Position numbers and translations under genes: made by a program. The notes beneath the pieces are model-generated. The model saw only the letters and a list, made by a program, of their open reading frames with translations. It searched no databases and was not told the origin of the DNA. Positions 1-10,495 of a stretch of DNA of 64,000 bases are shown in pieces. Position 1 is the stretch's first letter. Every line of letters begins with the position of its first letter. The stretch comes from Amanita rubescens. Its lineage: Eukaryota; Basidiomycota; Agaricomycetes; Agaricales; Amanitaceae. The DNA lies in assembly GCA_015039365.1 (NCBI GenBank), contig WION01000178.1, forward strand, positions 1 to 64,000. The letters are read 5' to 3'.

Positions 1-357
1 TTTGTGAGTGACATTGCACATTTTGTGAAAGGCAGTCTCATCACATCTTTTCCTATGACCAACAGTCTGTGAGTGACATTGCACATTTTGTGAAAGGCAG
101 TCTCATCACATCTTTTCCCATGACCAACAGCAAGTGAATGATATTGCACATTTTGTAAAAGGCATGCTCACACCATCTTTTGATATGACCAACAGGTTGT
201 AAGTGACACTGCATACATAATTTGTGAAAGGCAGTCTCATCACATCTTTTTATGACAAATAGCAAGTGAGTGACATTGCATATTTTGTTAAAAGAGGTCC
301 AAGTCTCATTACATCTTTTCCTATGACTAACAGCAAGTGAGTGACATTGCAAAATTT
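1..357. repeat. Tandem array of ~62-66 bp units (5-6 copies)
   Basis: The phrase GTGAGTGACATTGCA, followed by a T-rich stretch, AAAGGCAGTCTCATCACATC and TTTTCCTATGACCAACAG, recurs about every 62-66 bases. Copies 1 and 2 are nearly identical; later copies carry point changes and small insertions, for example an extra CATACATAA near 213. The array runs off the left edge, so its full length is unknown. The open frame across it simply reflects the repeat and is not a gene. Confidence 0.9.
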
Positions 358-839
358 TTGACATTCATGCTGAGCATACTATCTCAATTTATGAATCTTT
401 GATATCCTTGCATCTTATGTATATCAGCAAGTGAGCATATTGCCATATCTTTTCAATATCTTCCTTTTACATTATTATCATCGTAGATTGTAAGATATCA
501 TTTAAGCTGACCCACTCCCACCTCATGTGATCATTCCTCTCACTTACATCACCTTCCATGATTTCCAGGTGAGTGTTGCTTGTTCATGAGGTATTGATTT
601 TCATATCAATTTCCATGCTAGTGTGTAGGTCTGACTCTGATACATTGGATATTTTCCTTTATCTCATGACTAGGACAAACTTTTCTCCATGTTTGGAGAC
701 AAAGAACAAAATTTTGCAGCCAAGGTATTTTTGCTCTTGTTTTTTGCATAGTACACAACTAATGCCATTGCAATGAGCCAACTGATTGCCAGATCTTAGT
801 TTGTAAATTATTCCTTTTCAATTACTGTATTTATGCTTA

Positions 840-1055
840 AACTTTCAAGCACTCGTTATCATTGCCAAGCTATCCTTTTGGATCAATAAACCATTTCTGC
901 CATCAGTCACAGAAGCCTTGGATCAATACAAACAAAAAGGCTATGTCCAGAAGCTGAAGACTAACATTACTCATGACTTTATGCACTCTGGTCATCAGGA
1001 TTTTGTCACATTACTCTATAGGCAGGTGACTCACATTGATGGTATGTACTTTGTC
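840..1055 (+). pseudogene. Open coding remnant in CpG-poor DNA
   Basis: One frame stays open for about 70 codons and has protein-like composition (it includes FWINKPFLPSVTEALDQYKQ and THDFMHSGHQDFVTLLYRQV). It lacks an ATG in place and is followed by a possible short intron beginning GTATGT near 1041. The surrounding DNA is strongly depleted of CpG, as expected for a methylated and mutated transposon. I do not recognise the family; a transposase or other element protein is the likeliest origin. Confidence 0.35.
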
Positions 1056-1169
1056 TAGTCATGGACTACTTATGAAAAAAATGGCAGGGTGAATCTCACA
1101 GGATGGTGTTACAGTGGATTAGTCAGACAGGCTCCACTTACTTTTTCTTATCATCTAAAGCTATGCTTG

Positions 1170-1645
1170 ACTCATACAGACTTATGTACTTGTTCACTTA
1201 CAGTTACCTGGGCCCTTGTTCCCTACATGGTAGTAACCATATACCCATCCAGGCTTTACCTTTACCTACTATGCCACATACCCCAAAGACTTCAACTATA
1301 CATGTATGTTAACCCTTCACCATATCTCAGTATCTCCTTGTAGTATATAAGACCCACCATTGCCTGTAGTAGTAGTTGAACCCTAAGTTCATTACTTAGC
1401 TCACAACTTGTTCTCTCAATATCAGTTTATCTCACCTACAATGTCAACTCTAACTTTGTTCATAACATTCTCAAACCTAAGACTATACATACTATTTCAC
1501 AGTCTTAGTGCTTGCCCTTCTAACTCAGACTTAGCTGTTGGACTAAGTCTACTTTGCCATATGCTTCTAGCATTGGAAGCTGAGCAGGGGTTGGCCACCC
1601 CCACTATTAGAATATAGTGTAATTAACTGGTTGTAACTGGCAACT
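1170..1645 (+). mobile_element. LTR-like segment, possibly a solo LTR
   Basis: A promoter-like TATATAAGACC at about 1346 is followed by a C/T-rich leader with AACCCTAAGTTCATTACTTAGCTC-type sequence, then a segment ending TAACTGGCAACTGTGTTA. This layout resembles the U3-R-U5 of Agaricomycete LTR elements. I could not fix the ends, find a target-site duplication, or find a second LTR, so the call is tentative. Confidence 0.3.
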
Positions 1646-1764
1646 GTGTTAATGCATCCACCCCACCAAATGCCAATGCCTGCCATAATCCCAGCACTTC
1701 ATACTCCCCCACCTGTTCCTGTGGACTGCTGGTGGAGTCCCACTGAAATGACCAAAAATGGCAA

Positions 1765-1910
1765 AAGCATGGGGACTCCCATGTAGCTCCCTGTTCTGGG
1801 ACAAAAGAACAAAAACAAGTTGGCAGAAGGGCAGTGACTCCATGTGGATGAGTCTCAGTGGACTCCCATGTACATAACTCCCTGTTCTAGGACAAAACAA
1901 AAACAGGTCA
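1765..1910 (+). repeat. Direct repeat of ~45 bp
   Basis: GGACTCCCATGTA, CTCCCTGTTCT and GGACAAAA followed by AACAAAAACA occur at about 1771-1818 and again at 1860-1906, with small indels. This lies inside the CpG-poor repeat-derived tract. No gene is seen between 1650 and 2250. Confidence 0.7.
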
Positions 1911-2340
1911 ATTTCAATCAAATATAGTATTACTTTCATGTCATGCACACTTTGTACACATTCCTGTCATATTTGGACTCCTGCACAAGACATGCACATT
2001 TCATTAGAATGCTATATACAGTATCCATAGTGTTACATAGCAATTGTACAACTATAAATTGGCTAAAGTTTATCATCCTCATTGTTGTCCAAACATCTTG
2101 AATTACTATATTGAATCTGTGGCATTAGACTCTGGAAAATGGCATAGAAATGATCTTCGTATGTCACATTCGGCCACCCAAAGTAAAAATGGGGAGGAAA
2201 AGTAAAAGAGGTCACACATTGGGGAAGCTTTCCAATGAATCAATTTTATTAAATAAAACTTGGCCCCAGAACTAACAAGGAGACCACTCTGCTATTCTTC
2301 ATTGCTTATTCCCGTGCCGTGTAAACCGGCGATCGCTTCT

Positions 2341-3727
2341 TCAGAGGATGAGAGGGATCGATACATCGGAAGGGCAGGCAGGGGCACTATTGTTGTCGAC
2401 ACCAGGGGCGTCGTTTCTCGTGAGGTTAGGATTAGAATGATTACATTCCATGAGGGAACTGCTGGATATTGCTTCCTGGGTTAGCCTCATCTGCTTCTCC
2501 TTGTACCGTTTGGCTGCCCGGCGCATCTTGGAGCGCAGTTTTCTCCTCTGCATTCGAGTTAATGGAGCAGATGATGAGGGGGTCGAGGCATGGATGGAAG
2601 GGCACGCCACTGCACTATCGTTGGCACCAGGGGTGTCGTTTGTCGTGCGGTTAGAATCGTTGGAATTCGGGACAGGATCATCAAACATCGCGTTCTCGAC
2701 CGCCTCCTTTTGCCGTTTGGCCGCCGGGGCCCGGGGAGACCTAGAGCGCGTCCTTCACTTCATCCCTGGATTAAATTGGGTGGAAGATGGGTCGGTAGCG
2801 GATGGATCGATTGGTGCAAGGCTGGGTAGGTGGGCGGCTGAACCATCGATGCCGACACCAAAAGTGCCAATTGTGGTGCGGTTAGGATCAGAATGACGGG
2901 AATCCACGGGGCCGTCATGCATCGCGCTCTTGGTCATCTCCATTTGTCGAGTTAATGAGGCAGAGGATGAGGAGGTTGGTATATCTCCGGAGGTGTGGGT
3001 AGATGTGCCATTGCTATCGGCCGCAGAGGTGGCATTCGCGATGTGGTAACTACCATCCTGAGGAACAGAGTTATCATAACCTGTGAATACAAAGGCGTCA
3101 ACGTGAGCATTCCATTCATGGAAGAGCATGGCAATATGATCGTGACTTTACGAACAGATCCAAGTATGCACTTCTGAGCGTGCTATACATGTTGAAGAAA
3201 CGCCGTAACCTGTTGTCCTTTATGATATAGTCAACGGTTCAGCGGAGGCGTCGCAGGACAAGATGCAAACGCGAGTGGTTCTCAACATGATAGATGAAAG
3301 GAGACGCACGCCGCCAAAACGACATGCCACAGAGTCGTCAACCAAGTCTTTCATATCGATTTGCAAGCTCCGTTTCAAGTTACTCCCAAAGCCGGGTGAT
3401 ATCTTGGCTGCACTTGACGTCGAGCTGCCAGGAGCAATATACACATCGGGATCAGATGAAGTTATTGAAGGTTGTCGTCTTCCACGTATAAGCATTGTTG
3501 GCAGTTTCTCCTCTGCATCTGAACCGTGTTTTGTTGCAAAGTCCAAGACGCGCCCCGTAGATATCTTCGCTCTTTTCTCCTTCGCTCTCATCCACGTCAA
3601 CAACGTCTTCTGAGCCATACTCTCGCACGTAGTCGTAGTAACTCCGTTCATTGTTTGAGGATCGCAACTGGCGGTTATGAGGACTATAATGCTGAGGTTG
3701 TCGTGGCTCGGTAGACGAATCCGTCAA
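2341..3727 (-). CDS. Low-complexity hypothetical protein gene, possibly broken
   Basis: Three overlapping open frames read leftward from an ATG at 3727. The first segment is acidic and Ser/Tyr-rich (YYDYVREYGSEDVVDVDESE). A second frame from about 3550 to 3220 contains RGRRQPSITSSDPDVYIAPG. Two further segments (about 3129-2755 and 2688-2341) are Ser/Thr/Asn/Asp-rich and are built from a degenerate repeat. I found no good GT-AG junction joining the first two frames (only 31-37 nt candidates), so this may be a pseudogene or a gene with undetected introns. One repeat copy carries a basic patch (RRKLRSKMRRAAKRYKEK) that could be a nuclear-localisation or DNA-contact segment. Function unknown. 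Confidence 0.35.
2400..2975. repeat. Degenerate ~228 bp tandem repeat inside an open frame
   Basis: GTCGTTTCTCGTGAGGTTAG at about 2410, GTCGTTTGTCGTGCGGTTAG at about 2636 and GTGCGGTTAGGATCAGAATG at about 2875 mark three copies spaced about 226-231 bases. Each is followed by a match to GAGTTAATG-AGCAGATGATGAG. On the minus strand each copy encodes a variant of an Asn/Thr/Pro-Gly/Ser-Ala/Pro-Ser pattern. Confidence 0.7.
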
Positions 3728-4019
3728 CGAGGATTCGCGTGATGATTATCGAGATGGACGGCGGAGAAGGACCGCCTCAGGTCGACATGAACGTTGGGCA
3801 AATACCTCATAGTTACCATATATGGCGTAATCTGGCTTTTCTGCCCACAACCACTAAGTAAGCCTACATGTAAGCGGCTACAGTGAAGCCAGGGTCCCTC
3901 CCATTTCCGCTTGAAAATTGAGCAAAAAATGAAAATAGAAATAAAAACGAAGTTCTACAGCTTATTACGTCCAGCGTGTGAATGCTCCGAGTCTATATAA
4001 AGCTCTATTTGAATTTTAA

Positions 4020-5200
4020 TAAAGGTTCACACGTACACCACATCCATAGTAAGTCTTCCAGTCAGCGAGTACGACAGCCCTATCGGTGTCATCGGTGCAT
4101 CGCACCGCAGCCGTGGCAGTGAGATCGGATGACCCGTTCTCCCGTTCGCGTGCTTGCATACTTCTCAGCCTTTGTCGCGCACCAAACCGCGAGCCAACGA
4201 GTTGAACCAAAGGGGACATAGCGTGGGCGGGAAGGCCTGACCGTTGAGGGTATCCTCCCAGGCGGGAATGTCAGAAACGCTCTCGACCACTATGAACTGT
4301 TCTACTCGCCGACACGTCTGGTTGGGCCATGTCTAGAAGTGCAACCTCGCCTCAGATACAGGGGGCGCACCCCGCATGGTCTACAGAGATCCGTCTCCTC
4401 CAGATACACATACGTTGGAGGCTTGGAACCGACATACGAGGGGCTGCTTTCGCCTCATCACATAATGCAGGATCGCTGACTAATATTTGATAGAGACCAA
4501 GCAATTAGCCGGACCGACAATGGGAGTTGTGGATGAAGAGGCCAAGGAAGCTTTAAAGGAGAATTGACCTGTTGTGTGAACGCGTAAGTGGCTATAATTT
4601 GCCCTTTACCTTTTCCTCAGTATCAGTGATACAGGTTACGTCGAGCTTGTGAACGTCCTAGTTTTTCAAGTTGAACTTTGCAGTTCACATGAACACCTTT
4701 CTAACATCAACTACATCCATGGTATGTACATCAGTCAACAAGTCTATAGCCCTATCGGTGTCAAGGTGCATTGCACCGCTGACGTCGCAGCGAGATGCGA
4801 ACATCTTCCGCCGGCATCTTAAATTTGTTTCCCGGTCTCTGAGGGGGTCGTAGTCACGCACCATACGGTCGCCTCCGGGTGCATCCTTAGGGATGCTAGC
4901 TCATGGCAAGTAGTGTTGCTTCAAGAAACACATCCGACCCTGCTTGACTCCTTCTCGAGGATATTAGTCAAGCGTTCGAGGTCGGATGTGTCAGTAACGC
5001 CCTTGGCACGGCTTTTATCCGTCAACATGTCTGGATGGGCCATGTCCTCGGGTGTGAACTCCCTTCAAGGTGTGGTATCCGACATGGTCTATAGAAATTT
5101 CTCCTCCAGGCGAGTATGTTGGAGGCTGGAACTGACATACGAGGGGCTTCTTTATTCTTGTTTTTATCTCGTTGCACAAGGATGGATTTCTGACCGTTGT
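4020..5200. repeat. Segmental duplication of ~480 bp (4020-4490 and 4690-5200)
   Basis: The left copy has ACATCCATAG...AGCCCTATCGGTGTCATCGGTGCAT and ends GACATACGAGGGGCTGCTTT. The right copy has ACATCCATGG...AGCCCTATCGGTGTCAAGGTGCAT and ends GACATACGAGGGGCTTCTTT. The copies run in the same direction and differ at many positions. Neither keeps a convincing long reading frame. The DNA around them (3728-4019 and 4491-4689) shows nothing I can call. Confidence 0.8.
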
Positions 5201-5299
5201 TGTTTGACAGTACAATTTTTTTTCCATGGCCCAAGGGACAGCGACGTGCCCAGGCATGAGATGGTGCTTATCCAACTAGCGCTAGTACGTCTTTGCTCC

Positions 5300-5425
5300 C
5301 CCCAAAATCGTGGGAACCATTCGTTATCTTATCTGCGTCTCGACCACCCACATGCACTAAATCAATTGTTATTTCGCGCTATCGTTGTTTCCTGATATGA
5401 GCATAGCTAATACCAGCCTTGCTGC
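5300..5425. repeat. Dispersed repeat, copy 1 of 3 (short)
   Basis: GGAACCATTCG, ATTTCGCGCTATCGTTG and GAGCATAGCTAATACCAGCC are shared with the copies at about 6307-6610 and 9100-9470. Only the left part of the element is present here. No coding frame is convincing. Confidence 0.65.
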
Positions 5426-5513
5426 CAGTTAGTTCATGCCAAATATTGAGTGACGGTTATTATAAATTATCATGAATAAGTAGTACATTTGCACGTACGA
5501 ACTTATCGTTAGT

Positions 5514-6296
5514 TCATGCCAGCTTCAACTCAATTGCAGCAAACAAACTCTGTGCTGTCGCGGACAGCGCATCCCATATCGATGGCAGACCAAGTTCGTA
5601 CCAGAGGGTGTTCCTCAGATCGCTCCACGTTTTCTGTAATTCCGCGTCAAACTCCAAGTCTCTATTTTTGATGCCACGTCCCAGGCGATCGACACAATTC
5701 GAAATGGCATGCGCTAACAGATCACTGAGCATGCTGACACCGCCAATAGAATTAACATCGTTGATGTATTTGATCAGGTCCTTGCATGTCCTTTCCATGA
5801 ACTGGAGTCGCTCTTTGAGTGGGAGTTAGCCACTGGGAACCGCCTTGGTCAAGGTTGACGACTTACCTTTCCTCTCGTCAGACGACATGATTTGTAGGGT
5901 CACTGGCGGATGTGTGACATCGGCGGAAGAGGACAATGAACTACTCTTCTGAGTTCCAACGTTAATCGGCACCCAGTACTTGTTAATCTTTTCCACAAAT
6001 GCTTCCGGCGGGCACACCGAGAGATCGACCTCCTTATTTAGTGCACCTTCAAGGTCCATATGCACCCCACCAATTTCTTGCAGAAGCTTGTCCAAGGAAA
6101 GATCAGGATGAAAGATGGCAATGTCGACATCGCTGTCTGGGTGTGCAGTGCCTTTGGCGTATGAACCAAACAGGTAAGCGGATGTGATAGATGGATATGA
6201 TTTGATGACAGATGAAGCAGTGGAGAGGATGTCGGACCGGGAGTGGGCCTTAGGAGACTCTGTCATCGTTCTGGTACACCAGATGCACCGTGACAT
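5514..6296 (-). CDS. Nucleotidyltransferase-HEPN (MNT-HEPN-like) fusion protein
   Basis: Two exons, 6296-5867 and 5812-5514, are joined by a 54 nt intron with GTAAGT donor, CTAAC branch point and AAAG acceptor; the frame closes exactly (242 residues from the first ATG, 232 from the likelier ATG at 6266). Residues 44-58 hold the polymerase-beta-type nucleotidyltransferase signature GSYAKGTAHPDSDVD, with a third acidic residue at Asp91, so all three metal-binding carboxylates are present. After a Ser-rich linker, residues about 144-242 resemble the helical DUF86/HEPN domain, including DLRNTLWYELGLPSIWDAL. In bacteria MNT and HEPN proteins are separate toxin-antitoxin partners, the MNT protein modifying the HEPN RNase. 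The HEPN RX4-6H motif here reads R210-N-x3-Y215: the catalytic His is missing, so RNase activity is doubtful. Acquisition from a prokaryote followed by fusion is inference. Confidence 0.82.
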
Positions 6297-6306
6297 GCAT
6301 CGTCAC

Positions 6307-6610
6307 AACACCGGAACCATTCGTATCCGCGTCGCGACCAACGCTCTTTCATCTTTTACGCATAGCTAATACCAGCCTTACTGTCATGATGAATGTGCAA
6401 TTCATAATGTTTTTACTACTCGAATCAACAAGAATGTGAATTAAGGATAATCTAACATTACAAACTTGCAAAAAGAGAGGTCGCCGAGTCCGAAAGAGTT
6501 GGAAAAGGTGGGATGAGGCTAGCCAACCGTGGATAGACGAGGGTAGTGCGTCTATGGAGGGTGGCAATGGTCCAAGTGGGTTGGAGGGATGGTGGATTTC
6601 TATACCGGAG
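6307..6610. repeat. Dispersed repeat, copy 2 of 3
   Basis: GCATAGCTAATACCAGCC, then CTCGAATCAACAAGAA, CCGAGTCCGAAAGAG, GATAGACGAGGGTAGTGC and TCCAAGTGGGTTGGAGGGA, are collinear with the copy at 9130-9470. It sits between the 5' end of the nucleotidyltransferase-HEPN gene and the 3' end of the FAD oxidase gene. A short minus-strand frame (6679-6458) across it has no recognisable domain. Confidence 0.75.
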
Positions 6611-6689
6611 GATTCTAGGCTCTCCGACCGCGCGGAAGGATTGATGTAGGGTATTACCTGTCCTGATATCGTAAATCATCCAACCGAAA

Positions 6690-8700
6690 TCAAAATCTAA
6701 ATCCGCCAGTCAATCCCATAACATTACGTGGATCGATCCTCTGCTTCAGCGAGAGTAGCTTGTCCACATTCGCACTATACATATCACGCAAAGGAGTATC
6801 GAAGATGGCGTAATTCGGGTATAGCGGTGCATCAATGATATCCTGTCTATCCCGAATCGCAACTTCATGAATTTGAGTAGCGCTCTGGCGGATGGCGTCG
6901 TAAAAATCATTGTCGTACGTGGCATTTAGCCACCCAAAGAAAATGTTAAGAGGGAAATAGACGTGGTTGCGGGTTGGAGGGTAGGCCGTCGGTGTCGTGT
7001 TATGACTCAGGATAGACGGTATGAATGGCTCGACGGTGTACCCGACGAATCCGATTTTCTCGAATAGAGATTGACCCCAGAACTGACGGACAACGTTATT
7101 GAAAGGCAATCAGTTGATAAGATGGTGACATACGCTCGTCTCATTTTGGATTGCCGCCATAACCTTTGGAGAATGTTTGAGCAATGGGACAGTGTGGAAT
7201 ACCCCGCTAAGAGTGGATGGTTCAGTTTCGGTTAGATATGAATGGGGTGAAACTTGCCGAAGGCCAGCGAGAGAATTGAGACCACCAGAATTGATGAAAT
7301 CGGTAAAGCTCCTTGTGTGTACGTCGTTTGACACAGCAGGAATCTTCAAAAAGTCGTCAAACAGTCCTGGAGGTGGGCTAGGACCATCATAGTACATGGT
7401 ATGCGAGACTAAGACCTATAAGCGGAGAGCGTAAATATATAAGTCGATGGCTAAGAACACTTGAAAAACATACCGAGCCATTGGAAAAGCTGTATGCCGG
7501 CGAAATATTTGCTTTTGTATCATTGTTATTGGCACTGAACTTGATGACAGCAGCTGTTACATCTGGGACAGAAGATGGGGGATAGATAATTGTACCGGCC
7601 TAAATATCGTATCGACCTTTCATTCCTCGCAAAACTGACGAGATACATACCCAGACCGCCGATTGTGGTAATGCATTCAACGTGAAGCGAGTAACGACAC
7701 CCTAATAACAGGTTAGCTAGTAGTCGTCATCTGGTTATTAAGACGCCTTACGAAATTGTTTAGACCTCCCTAATAAAAGCGAATGTGAGCTCATCCGACG
7801 GGGGGGGGGCAGAGAAAGAAAATCACCTTGAGCCCAAAGAAGAGTTCAGCGTCTGATTGTTTCGTCACTTTGACTACTTTCCCGTTAGGCTTTACAAGTT
7901 CATAGGCAACAATAGTGTCAATTCCAAGTCCAACTTGATTCGTCTTCCAGGCATATCCTTCAACCGCCAAGAATAAATGGGGGTGATGATATCCAGATAT
8001 GTTCTACTCACCACCACCGAGGAGAAAACCTCCAACGCCTATTCCAGCCACTCTTGCGCCGGCAACGCTGCGATTATAAGGCGCCAAAGCATCGTAAACG
8101 TTATCAAAGAGGAGACCGGAACCAAACTCCACCGTTTCTGTTGAAGAGTCGTAGACGACTTCGTTAAACCGGGTCAGTGCAATTTGAACGCCCGGAGTGG
8201 ACGAGAATCCAGGATTCATAATGTGGCCTCCGCTTTTGACCTAGATAACGGAACAAGTTTAGCGGTTAGTAGCTGAAGGCGATGAATGTGATACACACTG
8301 CGAAGGGAGTACGGGACTGGCCTAGGATTTGCAGCTATACGACGATAATCGATATGAAGTGCAACATTGGACGAGAACAGTAACATGACCCACGATTTTT
8401 CCTACGTCTTGTGGTGTCCCAGGTTCAACCGAACAAGCTGATTGCTGCGAGCTAGTGATGCCCCAGTGAAATGTATCGTTATCATAAATTTTGCTGCCTG
8501 GACAAGCATGAGGAACTACGACGTTGGGGAACCGATTAACACCTACCGGGGTAGAAGACCGCACTTTGGGGCGAAATTGCAGTGGATATAGCTTGGCATA
8601 CTTTTTTATAGCCAGTAGAATCGCGTTCGATGATGTTGAATGGATTACAGAGGACAAGCGGCGGGAGAACTGAAACGAAGTAGTATAAGCTCGCTAACAT
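6690..8700 (-). CDS. Secreted FAD-linked oxidase with BBE domain
   Basis: Ten exons give an uninterrupted 507-residue protein: 8700-8547, 8497-8394, 8334-8299, 8240-8012, 7957-7827, 7769-7752, 7701-7651, 7599-7474, 7415-7134, 7082-6690; every junction is GT-AG and the frame closes. The start at 8700 opens a hydrophobic signal peptide (MLASLYYFVSVLPPLVLC). The FAD-binding PCMH domain has ACSVEPGT, SRTPFAVKSGGH (its His is the usual covalent FAD attachment site) and the Gly-rich GVGGFLLGGG; GLKGGLNNFGVVTRF follows. The end, YPNYAIFDTP...MYSAN...RIDPRNVMGLTGGF, is the BBE domain. The Cys used for bicovalent FAD in plant berberine bridge enzymes is not at its place. Substrate unknown; secreted carbohydrate or small-molecule oxidase is typical. 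A run of nine G lies harmlessly in the fifth intron. Confidence 0.95.
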
Positions 8701-9034
8701 CACTGCTGACTTGGAAACGGTAAGTCACCTGCTTGCTTGCTTTATACTCGAATTCATCATGCTGTAAAGTTGCCAAAAAACACCGCTCATCTACACAGCA
8801 TTGATCATCTGAACTTCGATCCTCGTGCTTAGTAATTACGCGTTGGAGCATTCGCGAAGTAGGTGACGCTGACGCGGCCAGTTCAGGTGCGCGTCTCCAG
8901 AGTCCGGTGACTGTAAAATGCCACGTCCACAGCTTGAAGTAAAGTGTGTTATTATAAGTTGGCACATCCTGCAGAGAGGTGGAGGTCAGATGGAAGTCAG
9001 AGTTTTCATCTCCGCCGAGCCTTGGCATCACTGC

Positions 9035-9470
9035 TTCAGATCGATATCATGGACCCTTTCATCTTTTATGTTCTTATTATTTATTACACGAAATCGATTA
9101 TTTCGCACTATTCTTTACTAGCATTGCTGTTTCTTGATATGAGCATAGCAAATAATAGCCTTGCTGTCATGATGATCGTGTAATTTATAACGTTTACATT
9201 CTCCAGTTACGAATAGACTCGAATCAACAAGAACAGGACAGCAACGGACGAGAAGGAAAAAAATATGGATAAGTGAATTGGGGATAACGTAATAACATTG
9301 CAGATTTGCCATGAGCGATACTACAAACTTGGTCACCGAGTCCGAAAGAACTGGGAAAAGAGTGATGATGCTAGCCAACTGTGGATAGACGAGGGTAGTG
9401 CATCTCGGGAGTGGCAATAGTCCAAGTGGGTTGGAGGGACGGTGGATCCTTATACTTCGGGGGGTGGCAG
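9035..9470. repeat. Dispersed repeat, copy 3 of 3 (longest)
   Basis: It shares TTTCGCACTAT, GAGCATAGCAAATAATAGCC, ACTCGAATCAACAAGAA, CCGAGTCCGAAAGAACTGGG, GATAGACGAGGGTAGTGC and TCCAAGTGGGTTGGAGGGA with the copies at 5.3 and 6.3 kb. Together the three copies flank the nucleotidyltransferase-HEPN gene and the FAD oxidase. A 172-codon minus-strand frame (9636-9118) crosses it but reads poorly and has no known domain. Confidence 0.75.
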
Positions 9471-9636
9471 GGTTTCTAGACTGAGACCCCAAATACGCCT
9501 TCCAGGGCAGAGTTCGAGACGTGGTTACGTGCGTGCAGGTGCCCCGAACGCTGTACAGTGACCTCGAAGCGGCGCACAGCTCAAGTCTGAGATGCGAGTA
9601 GTAATTGCTACAAGCGGGAGCAGTGACGACAATCAA

Positions 9637-10202
9637 TTCGTCACGGTGGTCGGAAGGGGATTAGAGATAGTCGACCCGTCCGGTACGCGCTTCGACCTCA
9701 ACCGTTAGCGCTTTTCACGGCTTCACCATTTCCGACATCTTCCCGGCATTGAGGAGGTGATATCCCAGGATGATGGTATAATGCACTATCACAAAGCCGA
9801 TACGCCCAGCGACAATGTCATGTACTTTGACTGAACCGCTTCTAGCAGATATCCGAGTTTCTGGGTCTGAAGAGGCGCGCTGACCAGATAATCCAGGGTC
9901 TGTCAGATGCTGAGGAGCAAATAGTAGCTGATGAAGGGGCGGAATTGAGGATGAGGACAGGAAGGGTGCGGAGAGGCCAGAAAGAGGTCCAGTGTACGGA
10001 CAAGCAGGAGGACGAACGAACGGGGGCCACTGTTAGAGATGATAAAGAGGGCGTGTCGCAGGATGTTGTTGAGGATGACAGAGGCGAGCGCCGAAAGGGT
10101 GCCGGTATCAGTATAGGCATCAAGGGGTCCGACTTTGAGCCGGTGCAGGGGGAAGAGGAAAACACCTCTGAGCCACTTGGGTCATGTGCCGGCAGTGTAT
10201 AG
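9637..10202 (+). pseudogene. Broken coding fragments, family unknown
   Basis: Three plus-strand pieces look protein-like. One of ~25 codons starts near 9631 (FVTVVGRGLEIVDPSGTRFD) and one of ~37 codons ends at 9834. The third, 9860-10202, is charged and contains QIIQGLSDAEEQIVADEGAE. Stops separate the pieces and I found no clean splice sites. This may be the decayed end of a gene. The next stretch, 10203-10495, holds nothing I can identify. Confidence 0.3.
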
Positions 10203-10495
10203 ATTTCTTAAAATCATGGTTAACTGTTGTCTCTTGTTGCCGTGCCGTACCAAGACTCACTTGGAACGAACATTTTCATTCGCACCTTACTTGGCTCATG
10301 CACAAACACTTCTTCTAGTATATGGAATTCACTAGAAAAAAATTTTTTTTAACAATGTTAGTACGACTGTTCTGGCTCGGCAACTGATCGCTTACTCTAG
10401 TTGTCTTTGTTATACCATCGTCGACCGTAATATAGCACAGATTATATATTATATGATACATAGTCCATTTTATTGAGGTTATGAGTCCATATGCA

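Noticed and set aside
1..357. CRISPR-like array
   Set aside because: The units are contiguous degenerate tandem repeats without unique spacers, in a eukaryotic genome.
7801..7809. Run of nine G as a possible frameshift in the FAD oxidase
   Set aside because: It falls inside the fifth intron and does not touch the coding frame.
9118..9636. 172-codon minus-strand frame
   Set aside because: It lies in the dispersed repeat, the copy at 6.3 kb does not keep it, and it has no recognisable motif.
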